Shown: positions 51,515 through 61,041 of the stretch, piece after piece
Layout: each line of letters starts with the position of its first letter
Position numbering within the stretch: the first letter of the stretch is position 1
Source of the DNA: Aliivibrio sp. S4MY1
GTDB taxonomy: Bacteria; Pseudomonadota; Gammaproteobacteria; Enterobacterales; Vibrionaceae
DNA length: 64,000 nt
Direction of reading: 5' to 3'
NCBI RefSeq assembly: GCF_028765545.1
Contig: NZ_JARACP010000003.1
Coordinates: forward strand, 205,468 to 269,467
Position numbers and translations under genes: made by a program
The notes under the pieces: generated by a model
Database searches by the model: none
What the model saw: the letters and a program-made list of their open reading frames with translations, nothing else
What the model was told of the DNA's origin: nothing

Positions 51515-52777
51515 ATGAGTAAAACGCCAGAAGGCAGTATTATTGTTGGTTTAGATATCGGTACAAACAAAGTATCAGCGTTAGTTGGTGAAGTTTTACC
51601 CGATGGCCAAGTGAGCGTTATTGGCTCTGGTTCATGTCCCTCAAGAGGAATGGATAAAGGTGGTGTGAATGATCTTGAATCGGTAGTTAAATCGGTTCAA
51701 AGAGCGATTGATCAAGCCGAATTGATGGCTGAATGCACCATTACCTCCGTGTTTATTTCTTTATCTGGTAAGCATATAGCTAGCCAAATAGAGAAAGGAA
51801 TGGGATCTATTTCTGAAGAAGAAGTAACTCAAGATGACATGGACAGTGTTATTCATACAGCAAAATCAGTAAAGATTGGTGATGAACAACGCACCTTGCA
51901 TGTGATACCTCAAGAGTTCTCCATTGATGTGCAAAAAGGCATTCGAAACCCTATTGGCTTATCGGGAATGAGAATGGAAGTAAGTGTTCACCTTATTACA
52001 TGTCATAATGATATGGCGCGTAACATCGTAAAAGCAGTAGAGCGTTGTGGCTTGAAAGTTGAGCATGTTATATTCTCAGGCTTAGCATCAAGTAATGCAG
52101 TTATTACAGAAGATGAGCGCGATCTTGGGGTTTGTGTTGTCGATATTGGCGCAGGGACGATGGATATCGCCATTTGGACGGATGGTTCATTGCGTCATGC
52201 TGAAGTACTTCCTTATGCAGGTAATGCAGTAACCAGTGATATTGCTTATGCTTTTGGTACGCCCTTTAACGATGCTGAAAAATTAAAAGTTAAATACGGT
52301 TGTGCTATTAGTGAACACATTAATCGTGATGAAACGGTTAACGTTCCAAGTGTTGGTGGTCGACCATCAAGAAGTTTACAGCGAAGAATGCTAGCGGAAG
52401 TTATCGAACCGAGGTATTCTGAACTGCTAGGCCTTGTAAACCAGCGTATTCTTGCTATTCAAGACAAATTACGCGCTGAAGGAACAAAGCATCACCTTGC
52501 TGCTGGTATTGTATTAACTGGTGGTGGGTCGCAGATTGAAGGTTTGGTAGATTGCGCTGAGCGTGTTTTCCAGACACAGGTTAGGATAGGTCAACCTTTA
52601 GAGGTTGCGGGCCTAACTGATTATGTAAAAGAACCTTATCAAGCAACAGCGGTAGGACTTTTACATTACGGTAAAGAAAGTCAGCTGCATGACGATGAAG
52701 ATTATGTGCCAAGTAAGCACCAATCTTTCACAACCGTAATAAAGAAATTTAAAAATTGGATACTAAAAGAGTTTTAA
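51515..52777 (+). CDS. ftsA: Cell division actin homolog FtsA
   Basis: 420 residues, the E. coli length. Actin-like ATPase with GLDIGTNKVSALVGE, the 1C domain, and VVDIGAGTMDIAIW and LTGGGSQIEGL phosphate motifs. The C-terminal amphipathic helix (FTTVIKKFKNWILKEF) that binds the membrane is present. It tethers FtsZ to the inner membrane. Confidence 0.97.
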   Translation: MSKTPEGSIIVGLDIGTNKVSALVGEVLPDGQVSVIGSGSCPSRGMDKGGVNDLESVVKSVQRAIDQAELMAECTITSVFISLSGKHIASQIEKGMGSISEEEVTQDDMDSVIHTAKSVKIGDEQRTLHVIPQEFSIDVQKGIRNPIGLSGMRMEVSVHLITCHNDMARNIVKAVERCGLKVEHVIFSGLASSNAVITEDERDLGVCVVDIGAGTMDIAIWTDGSLRHAEVLPYAGNAVTSDIAYAFGTPFNDAEKLKVKYGCAISEHINRDETVNVPSVGGRPSRSLQRRMLAEVIEPRYSELLGLVNQRILAIQDKLRAEGTKHHLAAGIVLTGGGSQIEGLVDCAERVFQTQVRIGQPLEVAGLTDYVKEPYQATAVGLLHYGKESQLHDDEDYVPSKHQSFTTVIKKFKNWILKEF

Positions 52778-52810
52778 CCTGAAGCGAACAGGAAGAAACG
52801 GAGAGAACAG

Positions 52811-54058
52811 ATGTTTGAGCCGATGATGGAAATGTCCGACGACGCAGTAATTAAAGTTGTTGGTGTAGGTGGCGGTGGCGGTAATGCTATCGAGCACATG
52901 GTACGTGAGTCAATTGAAGGGGTTGAATTCATCAGTGTAAATACTGATGCTCAAGCACTTCGCAAGACAAGTGTAAATACAGTAATTCAGATTGGTGGAG
53001 ACATCACAAAAGGCTTAGGAGCTGGTGCAAACCCGCAAGTAGGTCGTGATGCTGCTCTAGAAGATCGTGAAGCACTTAAAGAAGTACTTGCTGGTGCCGA
53101 TATGGTATTTATCGCGGCGGGTATGGGTGGCGGTACTGGTACTGGTGCGGCACCAATTATTGCTGAAGTAGCAAAAGAGCTAAACATTCTAACCGTTGCT
53201 GTTGTTACAAAACCATTTAGTTTTGAGGGCCGTAAACGTCTTGCTTTTGCTGAGCAAGGCATTGAAGAGCTATCAAAACACGTTGACTCGTTAATTACGA
53301 TTCCAAACGAGAAGCTATTAAAAGTTTTAGGTCGTGGCATCACTTTACTAGAAGCATTTGCAAAAGCGAATGATGTTCTACGTAATGCAGTTCAGGGTAT
53401 TGCTGAGCTGATTACTCGTCCTGGTATGATCAACGTCGATTTCGCCGATGTTCGCACTGTTATGTCTGAAATGGGACATGCAATGATGGGTAGCGGTATC
53501 GCAGTGGGTGAAGATCGTGCTGAACAAGCAGCGGAAGAAGCGATTTCAAGTCCATTACTTGAAGATATCGATCTTGCTGGTGCGCGTGGCGTTCTTGTAA
53601 ACATTACTGCTGGTCTAGATATGCGTCTTGATGAATTTGAAACTGTTGGTAATACAGTTAAAGCATTCGCATCAGATAACGCAACGGTAGTTATTGGTAC
53701 GTCTCTTGACCCTGATATGACTGATGAGATCCGTGTTACCGTTGTTGCTACAGGTATCGGCACTGAAAAAAAGCCTGAAATCACGTTAGTGACAAATAAA
53801 GCAGCAGCACCGACTCAACCAGTGGCAACACCGGCACCAGCAGCACAACCTGTTGTTCAAACACCTGTACAGCCAAAAGCTGCAGTTGTTGAACCAACAG
53901 TAGAGAAAGCGGCACAAAATGTGCAAGCAACTAAACCTGCTGCATCATCAACGTCACCAGCAGCTGGTGTACAAAATGCGGGTGCAGCACAAGCTAAACC
54001 AGATCAAAAAGAAGACTATTTGGACATTCCTGCGTTTTTACGACGTCAAGCTGACTAA
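52811..54058 (+). CDS. ftsZ: Tubulin-like division protein FtsZ
   Basis: 415 residues (E. coli 383). GTPase core with [13 protein letters not shown], tubulin signature GGGTGTG at 106-112 and synergy loop [11 protein letters not shown]. The extra length is in the disordered Ala/Pro/Gln/Val linker (about 320-400), and the conserved C-terminal peptide [12 protein letters not shown] that binds FtsA and ZipA is intact. Preceded by a GGAGAG site. Confidence 0.98.
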   Translation: MFEPMMEMSDDAVIKVVGVGGGGGNAIEHMVRESIEGVEFISVNTDAQALRKTSVNTVIQIGGDITKGLGAGANPQVGRDAALEDREALKEVLAGADMVFIAAGMGGGTGTGAAPIIAEVAKELNILTVAVVTKPFSFEGRKRLAFAEQGIEELSKHVDSLITIPNEKLLKVLGRGITLLEAFAKANDVLRNAVQGIAELITRPGMINVDFADVRTVMSEMGHAMMGSGIAVGEDRAEQAAEEAISSPLLEDIDLAGARGVLVNITAGLDMRLDEFETVGNTVKAFASDNATVVIGTSLDPDMTDEIRVTVVATGIGTEKKPEITLVTNKAAAPTQPVATPAPAAQPVVQTPVQPKAAVVEPTVEKAAQNVQATKPAASSTSPAAGVQNAGAAQAKPDQKEDYLDIPAFLRRQAD

Positions 54059-54074
54059 TTAATCATCAAACGAT

Positions 54075-54128
54075 TTGGTTTTATAGAAATTTGTGTGCTA
54101 AAATGTCAGACCAGTTCTTAGAATTGGT
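54075..54128 (+). promoter_or_regulatory. Predicted lpxC promoter and leader hairpin
   Basis: TTGGTT (54075-54080) and TAAAAT (54099-54104) are 18 bases apart. Just downstream ACCAGTTC (54110-54117) and GAATTGGT (54121-54128) form an 8-bp stem with a three-base loop (one G-T pair); it lacks a T-run. Confidence 0.45.
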
Positions 54129-54163
54129 TTGAAATCAAGCATATTTATAGTTGAGATGAGCAT

Positions 54164-55081
54164 ATGATCAGACAACGTACACTGAAAAGTATCGTACAAA
54201 TGACAGGCGTGGGTTTGCACTCAGGCCGTAAAGTTACGCTTACTCTTCGTCCAGCAGCTGCAAATACAGGTGTTATTTATCGTCGTACAGACCTTAATCC
54301 ACCAGTAGATTTCCCTGCGGACCCAGAGTCAGTACGCGATACTATGTTATGTACAGCGTTAGTTAATGATGAAGGCGTAAGAATCTCAACGGTTGAGCAC
54401 TTAAATGCTGCACTAGCAGGCATGGGCATTGATAACGTTGTTATTGAAGTTGATGCACCTGAAATTCCTATTATGGATGGCAGTGCAAGTCCTTTTGTTT
54501 ATCTTTTACAATCTGCGGGTATTGAAGAACTTAATACAGCGAAGAAATTCATTCGTATTAAGAAACCTGTTCGCATTGAAGATGGTGATAAGTGGGCGGA
54601 AATTCGTCCATATAACGGCTTTCGTTTAGATTTCACTATTGACTTCAATCACCCTGCGATTGATTCTGATGACCAAAAGTTAGTGTTTGATTTTTCAAGC
54701 CAATCGTTCATCAAAGATATCTCTCGAGCTCGAACTTTCGGGTTTATGCGTGATATTGAGTACTTGCAATCACAAAACCTATGTTTAGGTGGTAGTTTTG
54801 ATTGTGCAATCGTGCTAGATGATTACCGTATTCTAAATGAAGACGGGTTACGTTTTGATAATGAATTTGTAACGCATAAAGTTCTAGATGCTGTAGGCGA
54901 CCTATATATGTGTGGTCATAGTATCTTGGGTGAATTAAGCGCTTATAAATCAGGTCACGCTCTGAATAATCAGTTACTTCGTGCTGTTCTTGCTGATCAA
55001 GAAGCATGGGAGTGGACAACCATTGAAGATGAGCAAGAGTCACCAGTTGCATTTATGCAGCCAGGAATGGTACTTGCCTAG
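54164..55081 (+). CDS. lpxC: UDP-3-O-acyl-N-acetylglucosamine deacetylase
   Basis: 305 residues, the E. coli length. Commits lipid A synthesis. Zinc site: His79 in STVEHLNAA, and His and Asp in [13 protein letters not shown] near 237-241; the general-base His is in KSGHALNN. C-terminal tail ends ...MQPGMVLA, the apolar-type end recognised by FtsH in E. coli. Terminator follows. Confidence 0.97.
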   Translation: MIRQRTLKSIVQMTGVGLHSGRKVTLTLRPAAANTGVIYRRTDLNPPVDFPADPESVRDTMLCTALVNDEGVRISTVEHLNAALAGMGIDNVVIEVDAPEIPIMDGSASPFVYLLQSAGIEELNTAKKFIRIKKPVRIEDGDKWAEIRPYNGFRLDFTIDFNHPAIDSDDQKLVFDFSSQSFIKDISRARTFGFMRDIEYLQSQNLCLGGSFDCAIVLDDYRILNEDGLRFDNEFVTHKVLDAVGDLYMCGHSILGELSAYKSGHALNNQLLRAVLADQEAWEWTTIEDEQESPVAFMQPGMVLA

Positions 55082-55095
55082 ACCATCATCAAATT

Positions 55096-55127
55096 AAAAA
55101 AGCCAAGCAGTTTGCTTGGCTTTTTTT
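55096..55127. terminator. Bidirectional terminator after lpxC
   Basis: Stem AAAAAGCCAAGCA/TGCTTGGCTTTTT with a GTT loop; serves lpxC and could also stop the converging dciA transcript after the tandem repeat. Confidence 0.88.
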
Positions 55128-55141
55128 ATATCTAATATATT

Positions 55142-55200
55142 CTTACTTCTTACTTCTTACTTCTTACTTCTTACTTCTTACTTCTTACTTCTTACTTCTT
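55142..55200. repeat. Heptanucleotide tandem repeat (CTTACTT) x 8.4
   Basis: Eight perfect head-to-tail copies of CTTACTT plus three more bases, followed by the slightly degenerate CTTATT. Read on the dciA strand the unit is AAGTAAG. The dciA stop codon (55194-55192) is inside the array, so the last codons of dciA are repeat-derived or seeded it. No base differs between the eight units. Confidence 0.97.
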
Positions 55201-55662
55201 ATTCGCTAATGCTGCTAGGCTTTCTAAGCGTTTTTTTAATTTAGGTGAGGCAGTTTCTGCGACCATTTCTAATGCGCTTGCCGCCGCAGCAGATAGCTCG
55301 CGTTTTGCTTGTTTCTCTGATTTATAAACGGCCGGTTTTTCACCGACAAAGGATCGAGCAAGATCAGGATTGATCTTTACTTCTAAGTTAGAAAGCGCAG
55401 GTAAACCATGTTTTCGAAAAGCAGACAAAATAGAGATTCTTTCATAATTAATCCGAGTTGCCCAAACGCTGCTCGATACCTCGATCACTAAAGATCCTTG
55501 GCGATAATTTGCCACACGGCAATGATCTTCACACCCTTTAGGTAGCGCATCTTTTAGTACATGCGAAAGTTTAGATAAAATAATCGCTTTTTCTTGCAGA
55601 TCTTTAAAGCGGGTATTATTAAAAAAATCATTTGCAGGTTGGGGTCTGTGGTCTCGCATCAT
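55192..55662 (-). CDS. dciA: DciA-type replicative helicase loader (DUF721)
   Basis: 156 residues. The DUF721/DciA core (about 15-110) includes a KH-like fold with LVIEVSSSVWATRINYERISIL; the C-terminal third is basic and low in complexity (LKKRLESLAALANKK). DciA is the ancestral loader of DnaB, present in most bacteria that lack DnaC/DnaI, and has been studied in V. cholerae. It lies between lpxC and secA on the opposite strand, where E. coli carries secM. Its stop codon is in a heptamer repeat array. Confidence 0.87.
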   Translation of the reverse strand: MMRDHRPQPANDFFNNTRFKDLQEKAIILSKLSHVLKDALPKGCEDHCRVANYRQGSLVIEVSSSVWATRINYERISILSAFRKHGLPALSNLEVKINPDLARSFVGEKPAVYKSEKQAKRELSAAAASALEMVAETASPKLKKRLESLAALANKK

Positions 55663-55994
55663 CAGGAATTCTCACAACAAGGGCGTTATTTAATAGGGTT
55701 TTATCAAAGAAAAAGTCATAAATGCCAATTAGATCTGAATTTTTCAGAATTGAAATCAAACTCTACGGATTTAACTTAGGATTGCTTAACGATATCGCTT
55801 ATACTTTGTTAATTATTACTTATGATGACTAGCAACACAAGAATCAGAGTAGGCCTTGAAAAATCAAAGGCTGATCCCCATAAGATAAGTATATAAAGAA
55901 GTATTTTTCTTAGAGTACACTCTCTAGGCGATTGATTCACATTTCAGAATAAACCGATCAGAAATGATCAAGAGATAAGAGAAGCAACGGAATC
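55663..55994 (+). other. secA leader region, including a possible 24-codon ORF
   Basis: About 330 bases with no assigned gene. A short ORF MMTSNTRIRVGLEKSKADP... runs 55822-55896 with no signal peptide and no good ribosome site. A hairpin GCCTTGA/TCAAAGGC (one bulge, 55853-55871) lies inside it, and a weaker TAGAG/CTCTA stem follows near 55911-55926. The secA and dciA promoters must be here. No SecM-like gene was found. Confidence 0.5.
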
Positions 55995-58718
55995 ATGTTT
56001 TCTAAAATTCTAACAAAAGTTATCGGTAGCCGTAATGATCGAACATTACGCAAGCTACGTAAAATCGTAGATCAAATTAATAAGCTTGAACCGCAATTCG
56101 AATCATTACAAGACGAAGAATTAAAAGCGAAAACAATCGAGTTCCGTGCTCGTCTAGAACAAGGCGAAGAATTAGACAGTTTACTACCAGAAGCATTTGC
56201 AACGGTTCGTGAAGCATCAAAACGTTTGTATGGAATGCGTCATTTTGACGTTCAAATGATTGGTGGCATGGTACTAAACGACAGCCAAATAGCAGAGATG
56301 CGTACTGGTGAAGGTAAAACATTAACAGCAACCCTGCCGTGTTATTTAAACGCGCTAACAGGCAAAGGCGTTCATGTCGTAACCGTGAATGATTATCTTG
56401 CAAAGCGTGATGCTGAAACAAACCGTGAGCTTTTTGAGTTCCTAGGTATGACGGTTGGTGTTAACGTACCAAACATGGCTCCGCCCGAGAAAAAACAAGC
56501 GTATTTATGTGATATTTTATATGGCACAAATAACGAGTTTGGTTTCGATTATCTACGTGACAATATGGCTTTCCGTGCCGAAGACCGTGTTCAGCGTGAG
56601 CGCTATTTTGCAGTAGTCGATGAAGTGGATTCAATCTTAATCGATGAAGCTCGTACCCCTCTTATCATTTCAGGTCCTGCTGAAGATAGCTCTGAATTAT
56701 ATACTCGAATCAACACCCTAATTCCTCAACTTGTAAAACAAGATGAAGAAGATAGCGAAGAATATCGTGGTGAAGGCCACTACACGCTAGATGAAAAGGG
56801 AAAACAAACGCACCTAACAGAAAATGGTCAAGAATTTGTTGAGCAACTTCTAAAAGATGCAGGCTTGATGGAGCAAGAAGATACTCTGTACTCTCCAGCA
56901 AACATTAGCCTACTTCATCATATTAATGCCGCTTTACGCGCGCATGTGTTATTTGAAAAAGACGTTGATTACATTGTAAAAGACGGTGAAGTTATCATTG
57001 TAGATGAACATACTGGCCGTACAATGCCGGGTCGTCGTTGGTCTGAAGGTTTACACCAAGCTGTTGAAGCAAAAGAAGGGGTGAAAATTCAGAACGAAAA
57101 CCAAACATTGGCTTCTATTACGTTCCAAAATTTCTTCCGTTTGTACGATAAACTGTCAGGCATGACAGGTACTGCTGATACCGAAGCATTTGAATTCCAA
57201 TCTATTTACGGCCTAGATACGGTGGTTATACCAACAAACCGTCCGATGGCACGTAATGATATGGGTGATTTAGTCTACATGACTGAAGCCGAGAAATTCG
57301 CTGCAATCATTGAAGATATCAAAGGTTGTTCTGAGCGTGGTCAACCTGTACTTGTTGGTACCGTTTCAATCGAGAAATCAGAACTGCTTTCAAATGCACT
57401 GAAAAAAGCAAAAATTAAGCATAATGTACTTAATGCTAAATTCCATGAAAAAGAAGCAGACATCGTTGCAAATGCGGGTACATCAAGTGCGGTAACTATT
57501 GCAACTAACATGGCTGGTCGTGGTACTGATATTGTTTTAGGTGGTAGCTGGCAGGCAGAGGTTGCAAAACTGTCTGATCCAACAGAAGAACAAATCAAAG
57601 CATTAAAGGCAACATGGAAAGAAGCGCATGACGCTGTGCTTGCTGCTGGCGGTCTTCATATTATTGGTACTGAGCGTCATGAATCTCGCCGTATTGATAA
57701 CCAATTACGTGGTCGTGCTGGTCGTCAAGGTGATGCAGGTTCTTCACGTTTCTACCTATCAATGGAAGATGCCTTAATGCGTATCTTTGCATCGGATCGC
57801 GTATCTAGCATGATGAAAAAACTAGGTATGGAAGAAGGTGAAGCGATTGAGCATCCATGGGTAACAAAAGCAATTGAGAACGCGCAGCGTAAAGTTGAAG
57901 GTCGTAACTTCGACATTCGTAAGCAATTACTTGAATACGATGATGTTGCTAACGATCAACGTAAAGTGGTTTATGAACTGCGTGATGAGCTGATGAACGT
58001 TGATGATATCAGTGAAATGATCGGTTATAACCGTCAAGAAGTTCTTGAAGGGTTATTTGGCCAATATATTCCACCTCAATCTCTTGAAGAAATGTGGGAC
58101 GTAGAAGGTTTAACTACTCGTCTACGCGCTGATTTTGATTTAGATCTTCCATTGCAAGAGTGGTTGGATAGCGATGATAAACTTCACGAAGATAACTTAC
58201 GTGAGAAGATCATTGAAGCTTCAATTCAAGTTTACAAAGAGAAAGAAGAGTCAGTAGGCGAATCGGTTCTGCGTAACTTTGAAAAAGCAGTTATGCTACA
58301 AACACTTGATGGGTTATGGAAAGAGCACTTAGCTGCGATGGATCATCTACGCCAAGGCATTCATTTACGTGGTTACGCTCAGAAAAACCCGAAACAAGAG
58401 TACAAGCGTGAGTCATTTGAGTTGTTTGAAGGCCTGCTAGATACATTAAAATATGATGTTGTCTCTATTTTAAGTAAAGTACGCGTACAGCAACAAGAAG
58501 ATGTAGAGCGTATGGAAGAGCAGCGTCGTCAACAAGCAGAAGCAGCAGCTCGTCGTCAGCAACTTCAACACCAGAACGCTGAAAACCAACTAGATGATGG
58601 TGAATCGTCAGATGAAAACCACACACCAGTAGTTCGAGATGAGCGCAAAGTGGGTCGAAATGAACCTTGCCCATGTGGCTCTGGTAAGAAATACAAGCAA
58701 TGTCACGGTAAGATCTAG
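55995..58718 (+). CDS. secA: Preprotein translocase ATPase SecA
   Basis: 907 residues (E. coli 901). DEAD-motor NBD1 with Walker A MRTGEGKT (105-109), [19 protein letters not shown], the peptide cross-linking domain, NBD2 with [13 protein letters not shown], and the C-terminal zinc site Cys892, Cys894, Cys903, His904 in [13 protein letters not shown], which binds SecB. It drives Sec-dependent export at the inner membrane. A terminator follows. Confidence 0.98.
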   Translation: MFSKILTKVIGSRNDRTLRKLRKIVDQINKLEPQFESLQDEELKAKTIEFRARLEQGEELDSLLPEAFATVREASKRLYGMRHFDVQMIGGMVLNDSQIAEMRTGEGKTLTATLPCYLNALTGKGVHVVTVNDYLAKRDAETNRELFEFLGMTVGVNVPNMAPPEKKQAYLCDILYGTNNEFGFDYLRDNMAFRAEDRVQRERYFAVVDEVDSILIDEARTPLIISGPAEDSSELYTRINTLIPQLVKQDEEDSEEYRGEGHYTLDEKGKQTHLTENGQEFVEQLLKDAGLMEQEDTLYSPANISLLHHINAALRAHVLFEKDVDYIVKDGEVIIVDEHTGRTMPGRRWSEGLHQAVEAKEGVKIQNENQTLASITFQNFFRLYDKLSGMTGTADTEAFEFQSIYGLDTVVIPTNRPMARNDMGDLVYMTEAEKFAAIIEDIKGCSERGQPVLVGTVSIEKSELLSNALKKAKIKHNVLNAKFHEKEADIVANAGTSSAVTIATNMAGRGTDIVLGGSWQAEVAKLSDPTEEQIKALKATWKEAHDAVLAAGGLHIIGTERHESRRIDNQLRGRAGRQGDAGSSRFYLSMEDALMRIFASDRVSSMMKKLGMEEGEAIEHPWVTKAIENAQRKVEGRNFDIRKQLLEYDDVANDQRKVVYELRDELMNVDDISEMIGYNRQEVLEGLFGQYIPPQSLEEMWDVEGLTTRLRADFDLDLPLQEWLDSDDKLHEDNLREKIIEASIQVYKEKEESVGESVLRNFEKAVMLQTLDGLWKEHLAAMDHLRQGIHLRGYAQKNPKQEYKRESFELFEGLLDTLKYDVVSILSKVRVQQQEDVERMEEQRRQQAEAAARRQQLQHQNAENQLDDGESSDENHTPVVRDERKVGRNEPCPCGSGKKYKQCHGKI

Positions 58719-58744
58719 TTAATACTTACTGTTATTGGTATTAA
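58719..58744. repeat. 26 bp palindrome after secA with TTAATAC/GTATTAA ends
   Basis: Seven-base perfect inverted ends (58719-58725 and 58738-58744) enclose TTACTGTTATTG; the right half reads ATTGGTATTAA, close to the ends of the 168 bp element. Lies between the secA stop and its terminator. Confidence 0.45.
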
Positions 58745-58753
58745 TTAAAAAAT

Positions 58754-58782
58754 AAAAGCCGCTATCACTTAGCGGCTTTTTT
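58754..58782 (+). terminator. Terminator of secA
   Basis: Stem AAAAGCCGCTA/TAGCGGCTTTT with a five-base loop and a TTTTTT tail. Confidence 0.9.
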
Positions 58783-58815
58783 ATAAGCGTGATATAGAGA
58801 TAGGAAAGGCTATAC

Positions 58816-59214
58816 ATGAAACGATTACATATAGTTGCAGCAATCATTTTAAATGCAGAGAAGAACCAAGTCTTTATTACTAAACGTCCAGATAAAGCGC
58901 ATAAAGGAGGCTTTTGGGAGTTTCCTGGTGGTAAGGTTGAAGTTGGTGAAAGTGCAGAGCAGGCGCTTATCAGAGAGTTATATGAAGAGATTGGTATTAA
59001 CTCAACAGAACTCGATTTATTTGAATCGCTAAATCACGATTACTCTGATAAATCACTCTACTTTGATTTTTTCACTGTGACCCAGTTTGAGGATCTGCCT
59101 TATGGAAAAGAAGGGCAAGAGGGGATATGGGTATCCATTTCAGATCTTAAAGGCTATGATTTTCCTGAAGCGAATGTACCCGTATTAAATAAAGTCATTG
59201 AGCTGTTTAGTTAA
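58816..59214 (+). CDS. mutT: 8-oxo-dGTP pyrophosphatase MutT
   Basis: 132 residues (E. coli 129). Nudix box GGKVEVGESAEQALIRELYE-EIG at about 38-60 with the canonical residues, preceded by KRPDKAHKGGFWEFPGGK. It removes oxidised guanine nucleotides from the pool to prevent A:T to C:G changes. The position after secA is as in E. coli. Probably has its own promoter since a terminator lies upstream. Confidence 0.94.
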   Translation: MKRLHIVAAIILNAEKNQVFITKRPDKAHKGGFWEFPGGKVEVGESAEQALIRELYEEIGINSTELDLFESLNHDYSDKSLYFDFFTVTQFEDLPYGKEGQEGIWVSISDLKGYDFPEANVPVLNKVIELFS

Positions 59215-59242
59215 TCATAAGCCATATCGTTTAAGTCGATAT

Positions 59243-59272
59243 AAAAAAAGCGACCCTGATGATCGCTTTTTT
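59243..59272 (+). terminator. Terminator of mutT
   Basis: Stem AAAAAGCGA/TCGCTTTTT around a nine-base loop with a T-run; can act in both directions. Confidence 0.8.
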
Positions 59273-59284
59273 ATTGAAATTAAT

Positions 59285-59452
59285 CTTATACCATTCTGGA
59301 TAAGTAGTTGTTCAGATAATTGCGTAGGAAAAATTGATTAGAACAAGGCATAAATTACAGTAACTAGTGGATCTAATTACAAAATTTATAACGCAGATAT
59401 AATCAATTTTAACAAGCAAGAATGATCAAATACTTATGTAGATTGGTATTAG
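59285..59452. mobile_element. 168 bp MITE-like palindromic element
   Basis: The two ends are imperfect inverted copies over about 30 bases: CTTATACCATTCTGGATAAG... and the reverse complement CTAATACCAATCTACATAAG..., continuing with GTA.TTG.TCA, then an AAATTGATTA block in both arms, and meeting at a central ACTAGT (59363-59368). There is no coding capacity. The structure fits a non-autonomous intergenic element able to fold into one long hairpin. Its right end contains the yacG stop codon (59451-59449). Confidence 0.7.
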
Positions 59453-59658
59453 TATTGGTCTTCAGACCAACCATCAGAATCTGACATGTCTGGAGCGCCA
59501 GGAATCGATTTTTCTTCATCAGCCCATTCACCAAAATCAATCATTTGGCATTTTTTGCTACAGAAAGGACGAAATTGACTTTCTTCGTTCCAAGTAACAG
59601 CAGCTTGGCACGTTGGGCATTTAACAATAGTTGGTTGAATGTTGTTTGATTCTGACAT
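59449..59658 (-). CDS. yacG: DNA gyrase inhibitor YacG (zinc protein)
   Basis: 69 residues from the ATG at 59658 with a GAGG site; longer in-frame starts lie inside zapD. A four-cysteine zinc site, CPTC and FCSKKC with [17 protein letters not shown], followed by an acidic tail, matches E. coli YacG (65 aa), which binds GyrB and blocks DNA binding. Its TAA stop is formed by the end of the 168 bp repeat. Follows zapD by seven bases. Confidence 0.92.
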   Translation of the reverse strand: MSESNNIQPTIVKCPTCQAAVTWNEESQFRPFCSKKCQMIDFGEWADEEKSIPGAPDMSDSDGWSEDQY

Positions 59659-59665
59659 GGGTTCC

Positions 59666-60397
59666 TCAACAGACAGCAAGCGTAAACTCAATGTCTTTTT
59701 CACAATTCTTATTGGTTTCAAAAGACATAAATCGTAACGCAAAACGGCTCTTATGCCCAGAAATCATTGGATAAACCCCTTGTTCAATAGGTATTTCTAA
59801 GCGCAATAAGTTTGCATTTTCCATCTCACTTTGCATAAAGCCATTACGTGCAATTTGTGGCTCAAAACGTGCGGTTTCTCGTGTTAATCGTAGCCATAAT
59901 GACAACGCATCAGAGAGAGAAAGTAATTGAGACATCCAGTTATGCGTATTTCGGCAACGAACTTCTAAAGGAAGGTGTAACCAATGGTGAAGTGCAGGTA
60001 AATCAAAGCAGCAATCGCCACCAGGAATAAAAAATCGTTGTTTTAATGCAGATAGAAAGCGATCTTCTTTTAAAGAGTGGCCAGGTCGAGTCGTTTGCAT
60101 TAGGTTATAATGAACCTGACTAATTTGCTCTAAAACAGAAAGTAAAGCGGATTGGTCAACACCTTCTATATCCATCCAAGCGCGATATTGCAGACGAAGT
60201 TTTTCTAAATCTTTACCCAGTTCGGCTTTGACTTGCACCTGCTCTAAAATATCAAGCATATTAAAAAGAGAACTAAAGAAAACTTGATACTCAAATGGCT
60301 GAGTTAGATCAGCAGAATGCCCAAGCTTACGAAATAGAGATTCAATTCGTAAATAAATTCGAGTCCTTTCATTTAAAGGGTGTTCAAACCTTTGCAT
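59666..60397 (-). CDS. zapD: Z-ring bundling factor ZapD
   Basis: 243 residues from the ATG at 60397, the start that aligns with E. coli (…FEHPLNE); an ATG 15 bases upstream is possible. All-helical N-terminal half and beta-rich C-terminal half, with [22 protein letters not shown] and [11 protein letters not shown] as conserved blocks. ZapD binds the FtsZ C-terminal peptide and bundles filaments. In the coaE-zapD-yacG order also seen in E. coli. Confidence 0.92.
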   Translation of the reverse strand: MQRFEHPLNERTRIYLRIESLFRKLGHSADLTQPFEYQVFFSSLFNMLDILEQVQVKAELGKDLEKLRLQYRAWMDIEGVDQSALLSVLEQISQVHYNLMQTTRPGHSLKEDRFLSALKQRFFIPGGDCCFDLPALHHWLHLPLEVRCRNTHNWMSQLLSLSDALSLWLRLTRETARFEPQIARNGFMQSEMENANLLRLEIPIEQGVYPMISGHKSRFALRFMSFETNKNCEKDIEFTLAVC

Positions 60398-60420
60398 AGC
60401 TGATCCATTCATAGTAGTTA

Positions 60421-61041
60421 TTAATGTTCTTTATTTATAGATGCTTGAGACAATAACAGATATTTATTATGTAGCAGAGCTATTTCACTGTCTAAATCGT
60501 AAATAGTGTGATCATTCTTGATTACATCATCAGCAATTGCTAATCGCTCTTCTCGTGAGGCCTGTGAAGCAAGAACCGCTTTAATTTGCTCTATATTTAC
60601 TTTATCACGATTTGCCGTTCGATTAATTTGAGTTTGCTCCAAAACATCAACAACAAGCACGCGATTTGCTAAATATTGTAATTGATTTTCAACCAATAGC
60701 GGAACAACCAACAAGGTGTAGCAGGAGGTTGATAATGAGAGTTGATGCTGCATTTGTTCTCTTATCAACGGATGAAGTAAATTATTCAGCCATTCTTTCT
60801 CGGTTGGATTTGAAAAAATACGCTGTCTTAGTTCTGCTCGATTTAGCTGTCCATTTGGTAATAAAATGGACGGCCCAAAATGTTCTGTGATCGACATTAG
60901 GCCTTTGGTATTCAGCTCTACGACTTCACGAGCAATGACATCGGCATCAACAATAGAAATCCCGTGATTATTTTGAAAAGTGTTTGCGACCGTGGTTTTC
61001 CCACTGCCAATTCCACCGGTAATAGCAACAACATAACTCAT
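60421..61041 (-). CDS. coaE: Dephospho-CoA kinase
   Basis: 206 residues (E. coli 206) from the ATG at 61041, which overlaps the pilD stop by four bases; longer in-frame starts extend into pilD. P-loop GGIGSGKTT at about 9-17, then [11 protein letters not shown] and [16 protein letters not shown]. Last step of coenzyme A synthesis. Confidence 0.95.
   Translation of the reverse strand: MSYVVAITGGIGSGKTTVANTFQNNHGISIVDADVIAREVVELNTKGLMSITEHFGPSILLPNGQLNRAELRQRIFSNPTEKEWLNNLLHPLIREQMQHQLSLSTSCYTLLVVPLLVENQLQYLANRVLVVDVLEQTQINRTANRDKVNIEQIKAVLASQASREERLAIADDVIKNDHTIYDLDSEIALLHNKYLLLSQASINKEH

Noticed and set aside
55594-55779. 61-codon plus-strand ORF upstream of secA as a secM equivalent
   Set aside because: It starts with TTG without a ribosome site, has no signal peptide or arrest-type end, and its first third is antisense to dciA codons.
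59285-59452. ERIC repeat
   Set aside because: Length and palindromic nature are suggestive, but the sequence does not match the ERIC consensus I know (no central CTTACATAAGT-type block in the right context and different ends).
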